NCBI GenBank assembly: GCA_963691815.1
Contig: OY829648.1
Location: 19,624,193-19,688,192 of the forward strand
Source of the DNA: Echiichthys vipera
Taxonomy: Eukaryota; Chordata; Actinopteri; Perciformes; Trachinidae
Length of the DNA stretch: 64,000 nt
Reading direction: 5' to 3'
Positions within the stretch are counted from its first letter, which is position 1; every line of letters starts with the position of its first letter. The translations under genes were made by a program, and so were the position numbers. This document shows, piece after piece, positions 47,927 to 60,516 of this stretch. The notes beneath the pieces were generated by a model. It searched no databases. It was not told where the DNA came from and saw nothing but the letters and a program-made list of their open reading frames with translations.

Positions 47927-50218
47927 GACCTGCCAGTCACTGCATTCTTCCCTCTGGTCTCAGGGGAAACAAGCTTTACCGACTGACAACGCTGCACACT
48001 GGAGTTTGTTTTTGTCAGGTTTTCTGTCAGTTGACTTGATAATACTATTCTACTCATCGCTGCTGCCGTTGTGTGGCAGTGAAAACAGCAATAACCAAGA
48101 AATACAGTGAGATCGTAGAATCAATGTATACTTTTATTAACAAAAACTTTTTTCCCGGTGGAGTTTGCTTCGTTCATGAGATAACTTGTCCTTTTCTTTG
48201 ACCTTACTTTGAATAAAGCTTTTTTCAGATCCTTCAGCTGCATCTCTCGGACCTCCTCAGCGTATGGAGTTTGCCTCCGTCATGTAATAACAGGTGGTAT
48301 TAAACCCATTTTTCGCTCAAAGATGTAGACCAAATGAACTTGTTGATCAAACTTCATCAACCAAGGAAGACAGTGAGGAAGAACATGAGCTCTGGTTGAC
48401 AGCTCAGGAAAAAGCTTGAAAGTGGACCACGAGTTCAGAGTTTGTTTTCCCAAGAATGAACTTTAAAACTGAACATGAACCCCATATTTAATCTCTTTCC
48501 AAACAAAAATAGGGCACATGTAGACTTAATAAATCCTTTAAATCTAAAGGATTCTTCATTTACTTACTATTTAATAAGCTGGAAGATGTGAACGGAATAG
48601 GAGCCTCGAAAAATGCAGTAAAGAGTAAAAAGCAAAGTAAAAAGTAACAGCTAGAGGCAGTGGAAACTTAATTAAAAACATCCCTGTTCCTCTGATAGTT
48701 TGTGTTGTTTGTTTCCCAGAGAGACAGATAAAAACCAGATGCTCAACAGTTTGACTTTACAGCAGCAGTCATACATTTGTAGATCACAGTTGGATTCATA
48801 ATTCTAATGACATTTTGACGACATTTACTACGTAACAAAACTCAGTAAGAATAATATCTTACTTAGCAGCAATACTCTGTATAGCCTATTAAAGGTAAGT
48901 CTACCTGTTGGGCACCCCTTTCAGAGGTATATATAGCCTAGATTATTGCTAGAGCTTTAACTAATAGACTGTCTTCTACTTTAAATACTGTTGAATGGTT
49001 TAATCTGTATCAGTAATATATTTTATGCACTGAAATGTTTTGTTTGTACAGACTTAATCTGTAAAGTAACTCTGGCTGTCAGATAAATGTCTGGAGTAAG
49101 TATAATTCCCTCTGAAATGTAGTAAAATAGTAGAAAATTGAACTACTAGTAAACTAAACTACACTACCTCCTACTCGTGTAAATGTAAATGTAGGCTTCT
49201 TACTTTCCAACACTGGGCAGTATTTAGTTGTAGACTGTTGCTTTCAGGTACAAAATCCTGGTAAAGACAGCAGCGTCCTCTGCTGGGTGGCAGAAAGTGC
49301 CGTAGTTTATGAGGCTCAGCTGTTTATTTCCATATTCACATGGAGCTACAGTTGTGACTAAGCACAAAATAAAACATCTAAAAGTGTATTCTGAGCTGGT
49401 TGACTTAGTCACATATTAGATATTTAATCTAAACTGTGGTGAAAAACAGCAGAAAACATGACTTCTGAAACAAAATAAATTGGCTATAAAGTCTGAGGGT
49501 TCTTTCTGACATTACTTCTGAATGCAGTAATCATGGGTGGATCTACATTTGTACCAATAATGAAGCATTTCTTGTTGTTGTCATTTTGGCGCCGTTTGAC
49601 CAAATGGACGAACAAGCCCCGCCCATTTATCCTCGCCCAGAGGCTCTGGATCTCGTCCCTCATTGGACGATTCAGCTGTCCGTCATTGAGTCCTTCGAAC
49701 AGTGATCAGCGGCGAATTCAAGAAAGCTGCGTCAAAATGAACCGTTAGACAGGAAATGACCACACCAGACATGATGATGCCTTCAAAGTAAAAGCACAGA
49801 ACGAGTGAATTGAAATATTTACTAAATGTAGCATGTTGTGGTGTTAAAAAACAGCAACTTTATACACAGCCTTGCGAGGTATGAATACATTTTCTCACTC
49901 TTTTCTTAATAAATATAAATAATATATAATAATATAATAAAACCAGATAAGCATTTTGTGCTCTCAGTGTATCATTTAGCAGGACATTTCCATGATGTTC
50001 TTAAATGGAAAGTTTTAGAAATGTCCATTTTTCAATTGAGTGCATCTTCGACAAGCCCTGTAGAGTTAATTTGTCCTTTAAAATTCTAAATACTTGAAAA
50101 ATAAAATCAAGTAATAAATACCAGAGTTGTTTTAATGTCCACAACAGATCTTTCAACTATGTTACCAGCAGAACTCCACCCTGCAACTAAAAAATTGGTT
50201 TGTCCCAAAGTCTCACTC

Positions 50219-50478
50219 AAAGGTCCCATATTGTGAAAAGTTAGCTCTCTATGTCTTTTTTGATTATAAAGCAGATTTAAGTGCTTTTGAAATACTGCGA
50301 AAGTATCAAAACGCTCCACAGAAAAATGCACCCAGCCTGCAATCACTGTGTCTTTTAACGAGCCGTCACAATTTCTGTGCAATTGTGATATTTATTTTTT
50401 TAACATTAAAGCATGTAAACGTATTTAGTAGGAACCCAAAATACAAGTATGAACTTGAAAATTAGCCTCACATGGGAG
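50219..50478 (+). repeat. Dispersed MITE-like repeat
   Basis: Begins 'aaggtcccatattgtgaaaa' and ends near 'ttagcctcacatggga', with 'gattataaagcagatttaag' inside; this matches a common fish repeat with tcccat ends in inverted orientation. Confidence 0.5.
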
Positions 50479-50756
50479 GCTAATCCAGCAGTCGGGTTGC
50501 CAGGTTCGTTCAAGTGTGTCAGCGATCAGCCTGCTCAATGTCAAGTGATGAATAATACATATCATAACGACTAATTTGGACTAATCAATACATTTACAAC
50601 AGTATTTAACGTTAGCCTGTCTTCAACTGTGGTGTGTAATTGATTAGCTAGCTCTCAATCCAAAATTAGTCTTTGTTTCTGTAGCCTAGCAACAGATAAC
50701 CCTGGCAACCTGCAATACCGGCAGAAAAGACATTGTCAAACCCATCAAAAAAAATT

Positions 50757-50805
50757 GTATATTTATATATATATATATTTATATATATATATATTATTAT
50801 TATTT
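50757..50805. repeat. AT-rich simple repeat
   Basis: Tracts of (ta)n and (att)n. Confidence 0.85.
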
Positions 50806-51082
50806 TTTTTTAAATTTTTTATGTACCCCTAAAAACGCCCCGCGGGTGAATTATGATGTTTTAAAATAAGGCTTTTAATAAAGATTTTAACCTTGAATAT
50901 AGAAGTGGATGGTTACGAACAGTACATGTATACATAGTTTATACAGTATCTACAGCCTGCAGGATTTATATTTTGATTGATTGAAAGGCAAACTAACAGA
51001 GTTCATATGAACCTTTCCACCCCAAACAAACAAAAAACAATAAATCCAGTTCAACATTGGCGCTTTATTTTGAAACCCCAAA

Positions 51083-51194
51083 CCGGAAGTCGTTTTATAC
51101 GTGTTGCGTAACTTGACACCAGTGAAAGGGGTAGCAGCTTTTTTTTTTTTGTGGTCACTCTCCTCCCAAAGTTTTCTCCCTTCTGCAGAAAGTC
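51083..51194 (+). promoter_or_regulatory. Candidate promoter with ETS site
   Basis: CCGGAAGT at 51083-51090, a typical ETS/GABP site of TATA-less promoters, lies about 105 bp upstream of the ATG at 51195, in otherwise AT-rich DNA. Inferred only from motif and spacing. Confidence 0.4.
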
Positions 51195-51235
51195 ATGACA
51201 AGTGTCAGTGCGGCTGCACGGAGAGAAGCCAGAAG
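51195..51235 (+). CDS. Candidate first coding exon of an unidentified gene
   Basis: ATG in the context agtcATGaca opens a 41-bp frame reading MTSVSAAARREAR plus two bases, ended by a strong donor AG|GTAAGA at 51236. The Ala/Arg-rich start, the ETS site upstream and the donor together look like a real first exon. The protein is not recognised and no following exon with matching phase was found up to 64000. The hAT element at 51378 would then sit in its first intron. It could also be a pseudogene, a retained fragment or chance. Confidence 0.35.
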
Positions 51236-51377
51236 GTAAGAAAATATCGATTAGACGATTATCGACGCACTGATCGACCAAACAAAACTACCCACGCTGT
51301 GTTTTATTGATCACAACCAATGTTATCGTTTCTGCAACGCATGTTATCAGAAATACTTTAACCGTGTCACTTGAGAA

Positions 51378-53288
51378 CAGGGCCGGAGTGGTACTCATTT
51401 TCAGCCCTGGAGTTTCATACCTCAGACCGGCCCACTTTAGATCACGACCTATTATATTAAAATAATGTAATTATAACTTTACATGTTAAGCAAACAATAG
51501 CGCACTGTTCTCTAAAGCCTTGTAATTCCTACTGTAATTCTTACTATTACTAATGATCAAAAGTATAACGGGCCACTACTATCAGTGGGGCAAAGAAAGT
51601 GGTTTTATTGGAACTGATGCTTGCTTGTTCACACACTAGCTCACCTGTTTCTTCCTCACCACTGGCTCCTGGCTCTGCCTCTGACTCTAAATCATAAAAA
51701 TGTTCATAAATCTCGTCACAAATCTCCCCTTTTTCAAGTCAAAAATTCAAGTCAGTTTCATTATTGTAGTGCTGAATCCTCTATCATCATCAATTGCAAT
51801 CTGGGTCCAATCAGCTCTCGTTTACATCTTCATGCAGTGTTTGTTTACAGCCTGCGCGCAACGTGATTCCCGGCCAAACGTTAGCGATTGGTTATGGCAG
51901 ATCCAGAGTGGCACTGGGCAGATCCAATAGTTTTAAATTTCAACAGACACCTGCCTGCCAAGTTAGTTAAAGTCTATCAATTGACTAGGTCCAGACTCTC
52001 TGTGCAAATGAAATGAAGTACGAGTCTGGTAGGACCAGGCTAGGTCTACACCATGCTCTTCATTATCTCATCTCACCTCATCTCATCTTCATCCGCTTAT
52101 CCTGGATCAGGTCTCAGGGGCAGCAGCTTTAGCAGGGGACCCCAAACTTCCCTTTCCCGGGCCACATAAACCAGCTCTAACTGGGGGATCCTGAGGTGTT
52201 CCCAGGCCAGTGTGGAGATCTAATCTCTCCACCTGGTCCTGGGTCTTCCCAGAGGCCTCCTCCCAGCTGGACGTGCCTGGAACACCTCCCTAGGGAGGCG
52301 CCCAGGGTTCATCCTTACCAGATGATCCTGAACCACCTCAATATTCACTTAATGAGCAATCCTACCTGCACACTCTGGACCTGTGGGCTGATGGCTGGTG
52401 CTTGGTGATGCATCTTGTATCTGAAGGGCTACAAATCCCCTAAAGTTTGTGGCCAGTTATGTGGCGTTGCATCATAATATTATTTAAATTATGTAACGTT
52501 AGGTTAGACAGGCTATAAGAAATTATTATGCCAATTATTAGTAACATTCAGGGTTGCCGCGGTATGCGGTATTACCAGTGGTTGAGGCCAACACCGAGTT
52601 ATTTTGTATTATTTTTTTCCAGTAATAAAGAAAAATCCGGTCTTGTGTGGAACGCGGAAGACCGGTTCCACACAGCAACGCCGGTAAACAAACCCCGGGA
52701 AGCCCAATCCCTACGAGAGCTCCTCGTGCTACGGCCATCCGGAGGCGCACAGAGCTTTTGGCCGTGATATTATATATAAAATTATATTATACTATTATAT
52801 GATCGTTATAAGACGCTGTCACCGAGTGTGAGAGGAGAGTTGGCTGCGTCTGTCTCCAGAGCTTTTCTCTTTTTAATCCTCGCTTTTTCTGCGCCACCCT
52901 TGCTCTTTTTATTTTCCATTTTGGTTTATTATTTTCCTTGTACATCTGTGGTTGGAGCTAGGCAAACACCACTGAAGTGTGCGGACTAGTGCACGACACG
53001 TACGTTACATCAGGCTGCGTCTGCGTCTGTGTCTTGTTGGTGGCCGTGCCCTTAACGTGCGTCCGCGTCCCAGTTTCATTGGCATGATCTAACAGATCGC
53101 CAGCTCCCTGATATGACCAGCGACAGCGGTAACAGCATACACGTGATACCCACTCCACTCAGTGCCATGACTGAACACCGGCACAAAATAAATAAAAATA
53201 ATAATTGAACACCGGCCCTCGCGGCCCAAAAGTCAGACCGGCCCACCGGGAATTGTCCCGGTCCTCCCGATTAGCCACTCCGGGCCTG
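51378..53288. mobile_element. hAT-type non-autonomous transposon with perfect target duplication
   Basis: Ends are cagggccggagtgg (left) and ccactccgggcctg (right), imperfect inverted repeats, flanked by identical 8-bp copies of cttgagaa (51370-51377 and 53289-53296), the length typical of hAT insertions. Next to the ends are further inverted blocks (agaccggccca at both sides). No hAT transposase frame is visible in the 1911 bp. It carries a nested retroelement fragment at 52060-52410. The perfect target duplication indicates a fairly recent insertion. Confidence 0.88.
52060..52410. repeat. LINE-type repeat fragment nested in the hAT element
   Basis: 'tcatccgcttatcctggatc', 'ctgggggatcctgaggtgtt', 'cccaggccagtgtggagatc' and 'tggtcctgggtcttccc' match a very common teleost retroelement block. 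It is preceded by a degraded tctcacctca tandem stretch. It lies inside the hAT element. Confidence 0.6.
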
Positions 53289-53296
53289 CTTGAGAA

Positions 53297-54442
53297 GCTT
53301 TCTGTGACATCTGTGTTTCATGCTCCTGTCAGTTTCATAATCCTCCTTTTGTGCTTCATACTGTTTTAAACTTCCATCCATTAAAAGCATTTAATAGCTC
53401 AATAGAAACATATAGTTTATATCTTTAAAGTCTATTTTGCCTGGTTGTAGGCCTATTTTTATCAATACTATTATTCATTCAGGTTCTTTTTCAATTAGTT
53501 GGGGATTTTCTAAATATTTTTTTGACCCTATAAGTTAGCTATTATATTTTTCCACACTATTTTTTTAAAGAATCACCACAAGTTCCTTTCCTGTTCTCAA
53601 AATATAACTTGGGTGTCTTCAAACTTGTGTTTTGGTGTGTTATAATCTGAGAAGAAATGCATATATTGTGATCAGTTAATTTCAGATATTTAAATTGTAT
53701 TTAGTAAGTGCTTTTGTGCCTTTTTTAATCTTTGATATTGACATTTAAAGCAGTTTCAGATGCAGTATTTGCTGTTGTTGCTCCACAAATCAGTGCACAG
53801 CTTTAAATAGCATTTTAAACTCCTTTTGTGTTCTTGGCTTTCGCTTTATTTTATATCCTTTTTATCTTTCTGTTGTAAAGTGCTTTTGTTTTCCTCATTA
53901 TTAAAGCGTGTCTGCGTGCTAGAGCAGATATAGAATTAATATCTCTTCTGTTGTGGGTGAGGCGGCTACACGGGATGGAAATCCCCCCTCCACCTCCTCT
54001 ATTGTCAGAAGTGTTGAACCTCTCCCCCCTCCTCACCCCCGGCCGTCTCTCCTCTGTTATTACACCAGGGGTGCATCATCATCTCAGCCTCCTCAGAGTT
54101 TTTTAACCTGTGATGTTGAGGCAGTCACAGTGAGAATTCAAAACCTGAACAGTAAACACTCATTAAGAGTTTCAAAAAAAGCAATAACGCAGGAAGAAAT
54201 CCACCAGAGGGGAGGCAGTAACGTACGATCACTCCCCTTTCCTTGGGTTTGTGGAACCGGATCCTGGGGAAAATCAGGAAATCACAACCTTCAGTGTAGC
54301 GACAGCGTGACACATTGATGAGCTTTAACAGCGTTAGAAGAAGTTGTTTACTGTAGTTTTTACAATCTGTTCTGTAACAAACACATTTCCCTGACACTTA
54401 CCGAGAGTTTGGAACCTTAAACCTTAAAGTGGAATCCCATAG
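53297..54442. other. Region without supported gene
   Basis: AT-rich; the open frame at 53953-54318 (plus) contains a proline-rich run but shows no recognised domain. Confidence 0.5.
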
Positions 54443-54860
54443 TCGCTAACAGCTGGATGTGGCTATTACGGTGAACGCATTAAAACGTCTTTTTTAACCA
54501 CTAATACTGCTCAAAATAACACCAAACCTCTGCAGTAGCATGATAAGAGTCCCTTCACATAAAACGAAACACCAACAACGTAGTTAGTGAATACAGAGTT
54601 TATAAGCGTGTTTTGAAAGACTTACCAACTGGCCCCGGTTCCAGCTCCTCTCATAGTAAAGTCCATTTAAGTCAATTACCAAAGACAATCCAAAAGAAAG
54701 GAGCCCATTGATGCTTTGTTTTATGTGTAGGGACTCTTGTCATGCTACTGCAGAGTTTTGATGTTATTTTGATCAATATTAGTGTTAAAAATGCTGTTTG
54801 AATGCCTTCACCGTACTGCACCGAGCTAATCCGTGTTAGCCACGTCCAGCTGTTAGCAAC
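54443..54860. repeat. Foldback element
   Basis: The left arm (54443-54575) and right arm (54709-54860) are imperfect reverse complements. The left reads gctaacagctggatgtggct and the right, complemented, gctaacagctggacgtggct; both include ctgcagtagcatga and aagagtccct. The loop is about 130 bp. No coding capacity. Confidence 0.85.
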
Positions 54861-55449
54861 TCTACAGGATTACAGGACACTGTTGATAGTTTTTTTAGTT
54901 GTTACACGAAAAAAACTGTCTAGCTTATTTGATGTGTGCAAGTGCTGAAAAAGACCCTGGGATGATTTTGCGCTGGATTTACACTTTAAAGCGGCTGTAA
55001 TTGTGGCTGCACAATAAATAATTTTTTAAGTTGTCATCGTGACACCAAGCTGCCCAGTAAACGCATCATGAAAGACGCACTGAGTTAGTTGAAAGAGAGC
55101 ATCAGCAGAAAACTTTAAGATGTAATTTACTCTTTTTATGGTGCATTTTGTGTTCAGTTCAATGTTAAATTTGTTCAGTAAAATAATGTTGGAAATAATT
55201 TCCTTTCAGTTTTTTTTTTTAGCAGAACTGAGTTTAATTTTATACTGTATCTGTTTATTTATCACAAGGAATCTGTTATTGTGATTTTTAACGTTATCAT
55301 CGCATATTTTCCTCATTGTGCAGCTTATCATGTCATCAAATGACAATGTGAAAACAGTGTGAAAGGTGTCGCATTATCGAAGTATCACCTGAACATGAAG
55401 CTCCTCTCAGCTTTACCTTTATAACGACTCTGTTCAGCTGTCTGGCATC

Positions 55450-55690
55450 ACTGTTTTGGTTCACTCTCCCGGCTCTCATGGTGTCGCTTCTGTTTTCACT
55501 GAAACGCTCTAAAAACCCAGTGTGCAGCGTCTGCTCCGCACCAAACAGCAGACGGACACAAAGTGAAGCGTTTAGCAGCTAAAGAGACAGATGTTTCCCT
55601 CTGGAGTTAAACGAGTCTAAAACGGAGACAAAAGACGGACCGTGCTTAATTCAGTCCATAACCTGCGTCTTTCTCTTAACCTTAACCGTA
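55450..55690 (+). repeat. Interspersed repeat (family of 36.4 and 46.0 kb)
   Basis: 'gcaccaaacagcagacggac' and 'agcagctaaagagacagatg' match 36400-36535. It lies immediately upstream of the inverted-repeat element at 55.8 kb. Confidence 0.5.
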
Positions 55691-55812
55691 GTTGTGACAC
55701 AGATAAATTGTAGAACACGACCATTAAAAGACAGTTTATGCCTCATATCTGAAGTTTATGTTTCTCGTTTATGAGTGAGATTAAATTATTTGACAGTAAC
55801 CATAGAGACCAC

Positions 55813-56356
55813 TAACCTGACTCTTGTCACATGACTTTCGTTCCACCTTGCTTCCGTCTTGTCTCCCCCTAGCTCCACTCAACCATCTGGATTTGCTCCA
55901 TGGTAAAGTGATTTCAGAGTCCGCAACGAATTGTCAGGCCAATCAGGACCGCCGGGCGGGGTTTTGTAGATGCGACGTAGCAGAGAAACGACTGTGGCGG
56001 CTCGCATCGAGGAAGCAGACGTCAACATCTATGCTGCTATTTCATCCGTGTTGTCCAATCTAGCGAATATTTCTTTTTTAAAAGAACCAGAGAACGGCTC
56101 TGAAGGCTTTTGTTGGTGGAAACGATGTCGGCTGTTCTGTTTGCCTTTTCCCTGCGTTGCTCATCAGCGTCACAGGTTGGTTTTGATGTGAGTGGTTGAA
56201 GTAGCACGTCAATAAAGATGACGGACAAGTGGTTTATCCAATCATATGCAAGGATTTTTGATAAGGCCCAGCCTCCTGAAATCACTTTGCTATGGAGAGA
56301 TCCCAGATGTGAGTGAAGCAAGGCAGAAGAAAATTCATCTGGCGAGACTCAGGTTA
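55813..56356. repeat. DNA element with long inverted ends
   Basis: The left end (taacctgactcttgtcac, then ccaccttgcttccg, catctggattt, gctccatggtaaagtgattt) and the complemented right end (taacctgagtctcgccagat, tgccttgcttcac, catctgggat, ctccatagcaaagtgattt) match over about 100 bp. No transposase. It is non-autonomous and of a type common in teleosts. Confidence 0.75.
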
Positions 56357-58798
56357 AGAGACCACGTCTGGTGTGGGAATAATCATGTGGCACAAACTGA
56401 CTGGATAAAAGGCTAAACATGAACAATAAATATTTATTTACTTTAGTTCCAAATGTCAGGATACGGTGGCTTTTGGTTGAAACATAAATCAAGGCAGGAG
56501 TTTTAATTGGCTGCTGTAATCTGTCATTTTCTCAGTGTCTTTGAAATATAACCAAGGCAAAGACATTTCCCTAAATCGATAACCATGAGACAATGTACCG
56601 TACGAGGATGAGACGAGTAAGCAGAACCTTGTCCTTTTAAATTAGTGTCAACAGCTTTCTGACGCTGTGTGCAACAGGACTCTGCGGTTTGACTTACTGC
56701 GGTCGCCTCCAAAATAGATTCCCTGTAAGTTTAGTTGGAGCCGTCAGGTCAGTGTTGCACTCTGACGTCTCCTGTCCTGTCTACTGTTAAACACACTCTG
56801 CTCCGAATGCATGTGTTCTCACCTTGTTTAAACCTAAGAGCAGGACAGTTTATTAGGTTAAACCTGAATTAAAATAGGCCGTGTGCTCTCACTCATGACC
56901 GTGATAAGATGCACGCTGTTGTATTTCTAGCTCGATTAGGAGTTGTTTTAATTTTAGCGTCTCCAGACTGCGAGTCACTCGGTGCTCCGCAGCGTCACGA
57001 TGAGTGACTTGATAGGGCCACTTGTGGCTGCTCATGGAGGAATTGTTGTTGCTCTATAGATCATAAATAAGTCATAGTGTGTGTAGTCTAGACCTACTCT
57101 TTATGTAAAGTGTCTTAAGATAACATTTTTTAAAATTGAATTAAGACTACAAAGTGAAAGTCCCACTTCCTGTCAAAGGTGGAGTAATTTGTTTCTTGGT
57201 TAAAGGAGGAATCTTGAGCTTGTACTGTTGTTTATTTGTTATTTAAGCTGATTCAAATCACAACAATCATCACCGGAGAATTCAAACAAATGAATCCTCT
57301 GATGTGCTGATATTTCTTTCTTTCTCTCAAGCTTTTATCTTTTTCTTCTAAAGCAACACTTAGTTTAAGTGTCGGGCTGTGATGAAGCCGATAGCATAAT
57401 TAGCAGGCATCCAGGCTTTGAAAGTGGAAATCACCACTTTCAGCTTCATGGCAGATTCTCTGATTGGCGTGGCTTTCCAAATCGTCCTGGAGAGGAGAAG
57501 CCCTTCAGAAGTTCAGAGTGTTTGAGAGAAGCAGCTGCAGGTTTTCTACATGAAGAAGAAACAAAATGTGTACAACGATTTTAAAACAATGGCTCCATAG
57601 TTCGCTTCAGGCTGCACAGGAAGTGCAAAGCAATTACAATACAAGACATGAACAGGAATTACGCAAACATTTAACAGTGAGACGAAGGCAGTTGTTTTGA
57701 CACTTTGATACTTACAGGAATCTGTTTCTCGTGACTTTATTTGCCTTTATTAGTCTCAAGATTGTAACTCAAGAGAACAATTCAGGTACTTTTTTAAAGA
57801 TTTGGCAGATTGAGTTTGAATTTAATTCAATCGTCGAGATATGAGTCGACATTTCAAATCCTCTGAGGATGATAGACGATGTTTTGCAGAAACACAACTC
57901 AATCTGATAATGTTAAATTTACTTGTCAGGTTGTTTTCATTCTTCCTCTTTGCCTTCTGAACAAATGAAATCAGCTGTTATCTCTTTTATTGACATTTAT
58001 ATAATTCTGTGCAGCCTTTTGACTTAATAAGAGTCACACTGGGTCTCAGCAAAACTCAATTATCTTAAAAAAATGGAAAACATAAAAAAGGCAAGAATTT
58101 CAGTTGTGATCATGAGAAAACAGTGTTGGATCATTTGAGATAACTTGTGATAATGACTTACCCTTTATTATATCTGGAGATAATATGATGACGGGAGGAA
58201 AACGGATAATTAGATACTTCAGTGGTGATCTCAAGATAACGGACCACCCTTGTGTTCTGTAGTTTCATTTTCCGATCGAGAATCAGCCAAAGGTCTCTTT
58301 GAATGGATCTACAGTCAGCGCTCGCCTGCGGCCGTGGACTTCTGGTCTCAAGCTGTCAGGCGGTGCAACGTCACAAATAGTTTTGAATTCAAAGGTTATT
58401 AAAGGACAAGGCTGCAGATTTTCTTTAGTTATTGTCAAAACCGGTTCTCACTCAAGAAATCTTCAAAACACAGGTCACAACTAGAACAGCACCCAGAGAC
58501 CGCAGACCTCCACCAAAGCATCTCACAATTTTAATGCAGTGTGAAATGTCCCAGTTCCCAGAATCTTTTGTGCCGTCTGTTCCAACACCACATGAATGCA
58601 GTTTGTTTCGGATCAAAATCTAATGGGTTCTAACCTCCTTTATGGAGATAGTTCATATAGTTCAATTAAAAAAAAGGCAAAATCATTTCCTAAAACAGCT
58701 GGGCACTATAGTTTTAACCTTTATCCAAACAAGTGTGAATAGTGCATTTCTTGGGGACTATTTTCAGCGGCGGATTAAAACACATTTCTTGCTCCAGA
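56357..58798. other. Region without supported gene
   Basis: Only AT-rich DNA and a repeat-like stretch around 58050-58250 with gagataac/ttatctc motifs shared with about 40.7 kb. No exon-like segments. Confidence 0.5.
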
Positions 58799-58799
58799 G

Positions 58800-59060
58800 T
58801 AGTGTTTCTCAAATGGGGATACGCGTACCCCTAGGGGTACTTTGGAGTACTGCAGGGGTATGTGATATGTTTTTAAAATGTTAGTTTATAAAAGGCATTG
58901 ACTCCTAGCATAATTATGGGATAATAAGTACAAAAATGAAAATGTAAGTTCGATAAACCCCATTTCATATTCAGCCCTCTGACTGACAAGTGTCGCACCA
59001 AACGCAATCACGATGGGGGCTCAAAATAAACTATAGTACCACACGTCAAGCAGTGCAACA
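58800..59060. mobile_element. hAT-type MITE, right end degraded
   Basis: Starts tagtgtttctcaaatgggga and shares 'ctttggagta', 'ccccatttcatattcagc' and 'caaacgcaatcac' with 38629-38969. The right inverted end was not found, so the copy is partial. Confidence 0.7.
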
Positions 59061-60237
59061 GTATTGCTCATTGATGTTTTTCAATAGTTTGTAGACAACA
59101 AGAGCACAGGATTTGTTTACATAAAGAAAAATACAGGATAAAAAAGGTTGGGTCTGTTGGTTATCCCGTTCACGTTGTGTCCCGTACAAACAGCTGCTCA
59201 CGGTTTCTTATGAATGTGAAACATATTTATATATTTTTTGCTCTCTGCTATCTCCACTGCCTGAAAAACACTGAAGGACAAACACAGGGCTAAAAATATC
59301 CACGTTGGCTCAAGTGCTCCGGCAGAGCTTGGGAAAGAGGCACTCATCAAACTGCATGCACTAACATCAGGGTGGGAAAACTGCAAAATAACCAATCACT
59401 GCTGCCTTAAGGTTCATCTGATGAATTTGTTCTCTCTAACAGACTCTGATCAAGATTTAGAGGTTGTGATATTTGACCCTTAGAGACCTTTTGGCTGGTA
59501 AAATGGTGAAAGTAGCAGAGTGGTTTGACTCTTGCGGCCTGAGCACCATAAAGGTCAGACTGTGGCTGTTCCTGGACCGACCCCTTTTCTCTGCAGGTCA
59601 CTGTGAGGCCACAGACCCTTTGGTCCCACTTTTCACTTTTGGATCAAACAATGAAAGTTATTGTGTGCTACCGAAGAGTGAGCGGCTCAGTTTTATGGTT
59701 GTACTCAAATCTTTTTGAATCTGCTGTATGAGAAAACGTCTCTTAGGGCGAAGTGAGAGAGCTCTTGAAGTCCAGGTTCAAACTGTTCTTGCAGAACAGA
59801 GATCACCTCTGTTCACCGGCTTATACTGGAACAAATGTGTCCTGTGGAAAGAACCTCTGGCCTATGAAGTCATTTTAATACTTATGTTTCCCACTTCAAC
59901 ATGAAAACAATCTTTTTATATCCTAATTTTATTCATTTTTCATATTACCGCCTGTCTTTCTTTGTTGTTTGGTACCAAGTATTCTGTTAAAGGCTTCTTT
60001 TTTAAATATAAAACTAAATAAAATAAAAAATACTGGTCCGTTCCACTTTCGTATAGGGTGCTTTAAAAGTTTTAATAGCTTTATTAATGGCAAATAAAAA
60101 GTTACACGCCTTTTAATAAGAATAACTTCTCTCTGGCTGGATTGTCATAAAAAAGAGTTCCTTACTTTCTAACAAGCCATCAACTCTGCACTGTAGAGTA
60201 CTTGTCATCATTAATTAATGCTCATAGGCGTTTCTCT
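59061..60237. other. Region without supported gene
   Basis: AT-rich. The ORF at 59473-59718 (plus) overlaps an opposite-strand ORF and has no recognised family. Confidence 0.5.
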
Positions 60238-60516
60238 TGACGGCTGTGGAGGTAGAGCCGGTCGTACACTAATGGTAAGATCGGTGTTTCGATCCCCTCC
60301 AGTCTTTATGTCAGTGCCTTTGGGCAAGACACTGAACCCCACATCGCTCCAGATCGGTGTGTGAATGTGCGTCTGAATGGTTCAAAATTAGAACCTGATG
60401 AAAAGGTGACATCTTGCATGGCAATCAGTGGATGAATGTGTCTGTGAAAGGTTGAATACGACAAGTAGTGTAAAAAGAGTGGTCCGAAGATTAGAAAGTA
60501 AAAGTCCATTTACCAT
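60238..60516 (+). repeat. tRNA-derived SINE
   Basis: The head 'cggctgtggaggtagagccg' and box-B-like 'ggtgtttcgatcccctcc' resemble a polymerase III promoter. The body has 'gggcaagacactgaacccca' and the tail 'aaagtaaaagtccatttacc'. This is the structure of a SINE family widespread in spiny-rayed fish. It is degenerate, so it is not a functional tRNA gene. Confidence 0.8.

Larger units (their letters stand above)
42546..50218. other. Intergenic or intronic region, no supported gene
   Basis: No exon set was found on either strand. The largest open frames (44429-44806 and 45505-45903 plus, 47647-48057 minus) have no recognised domains, and the second and third run into repeats. The two listed repeats (46035-46255 and 47895-47924) lie within it, as does a retroelement-like piece at 46800-46880 ('ggttcagttttattgtcagt'). 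Confidence 0.5.

Noticed and set aside
60238..60300. Possible tRNA gene
   Set aside because: Box-B-like bases exist but no cloverleaf can be folded; the SINE body and tail follow directly.
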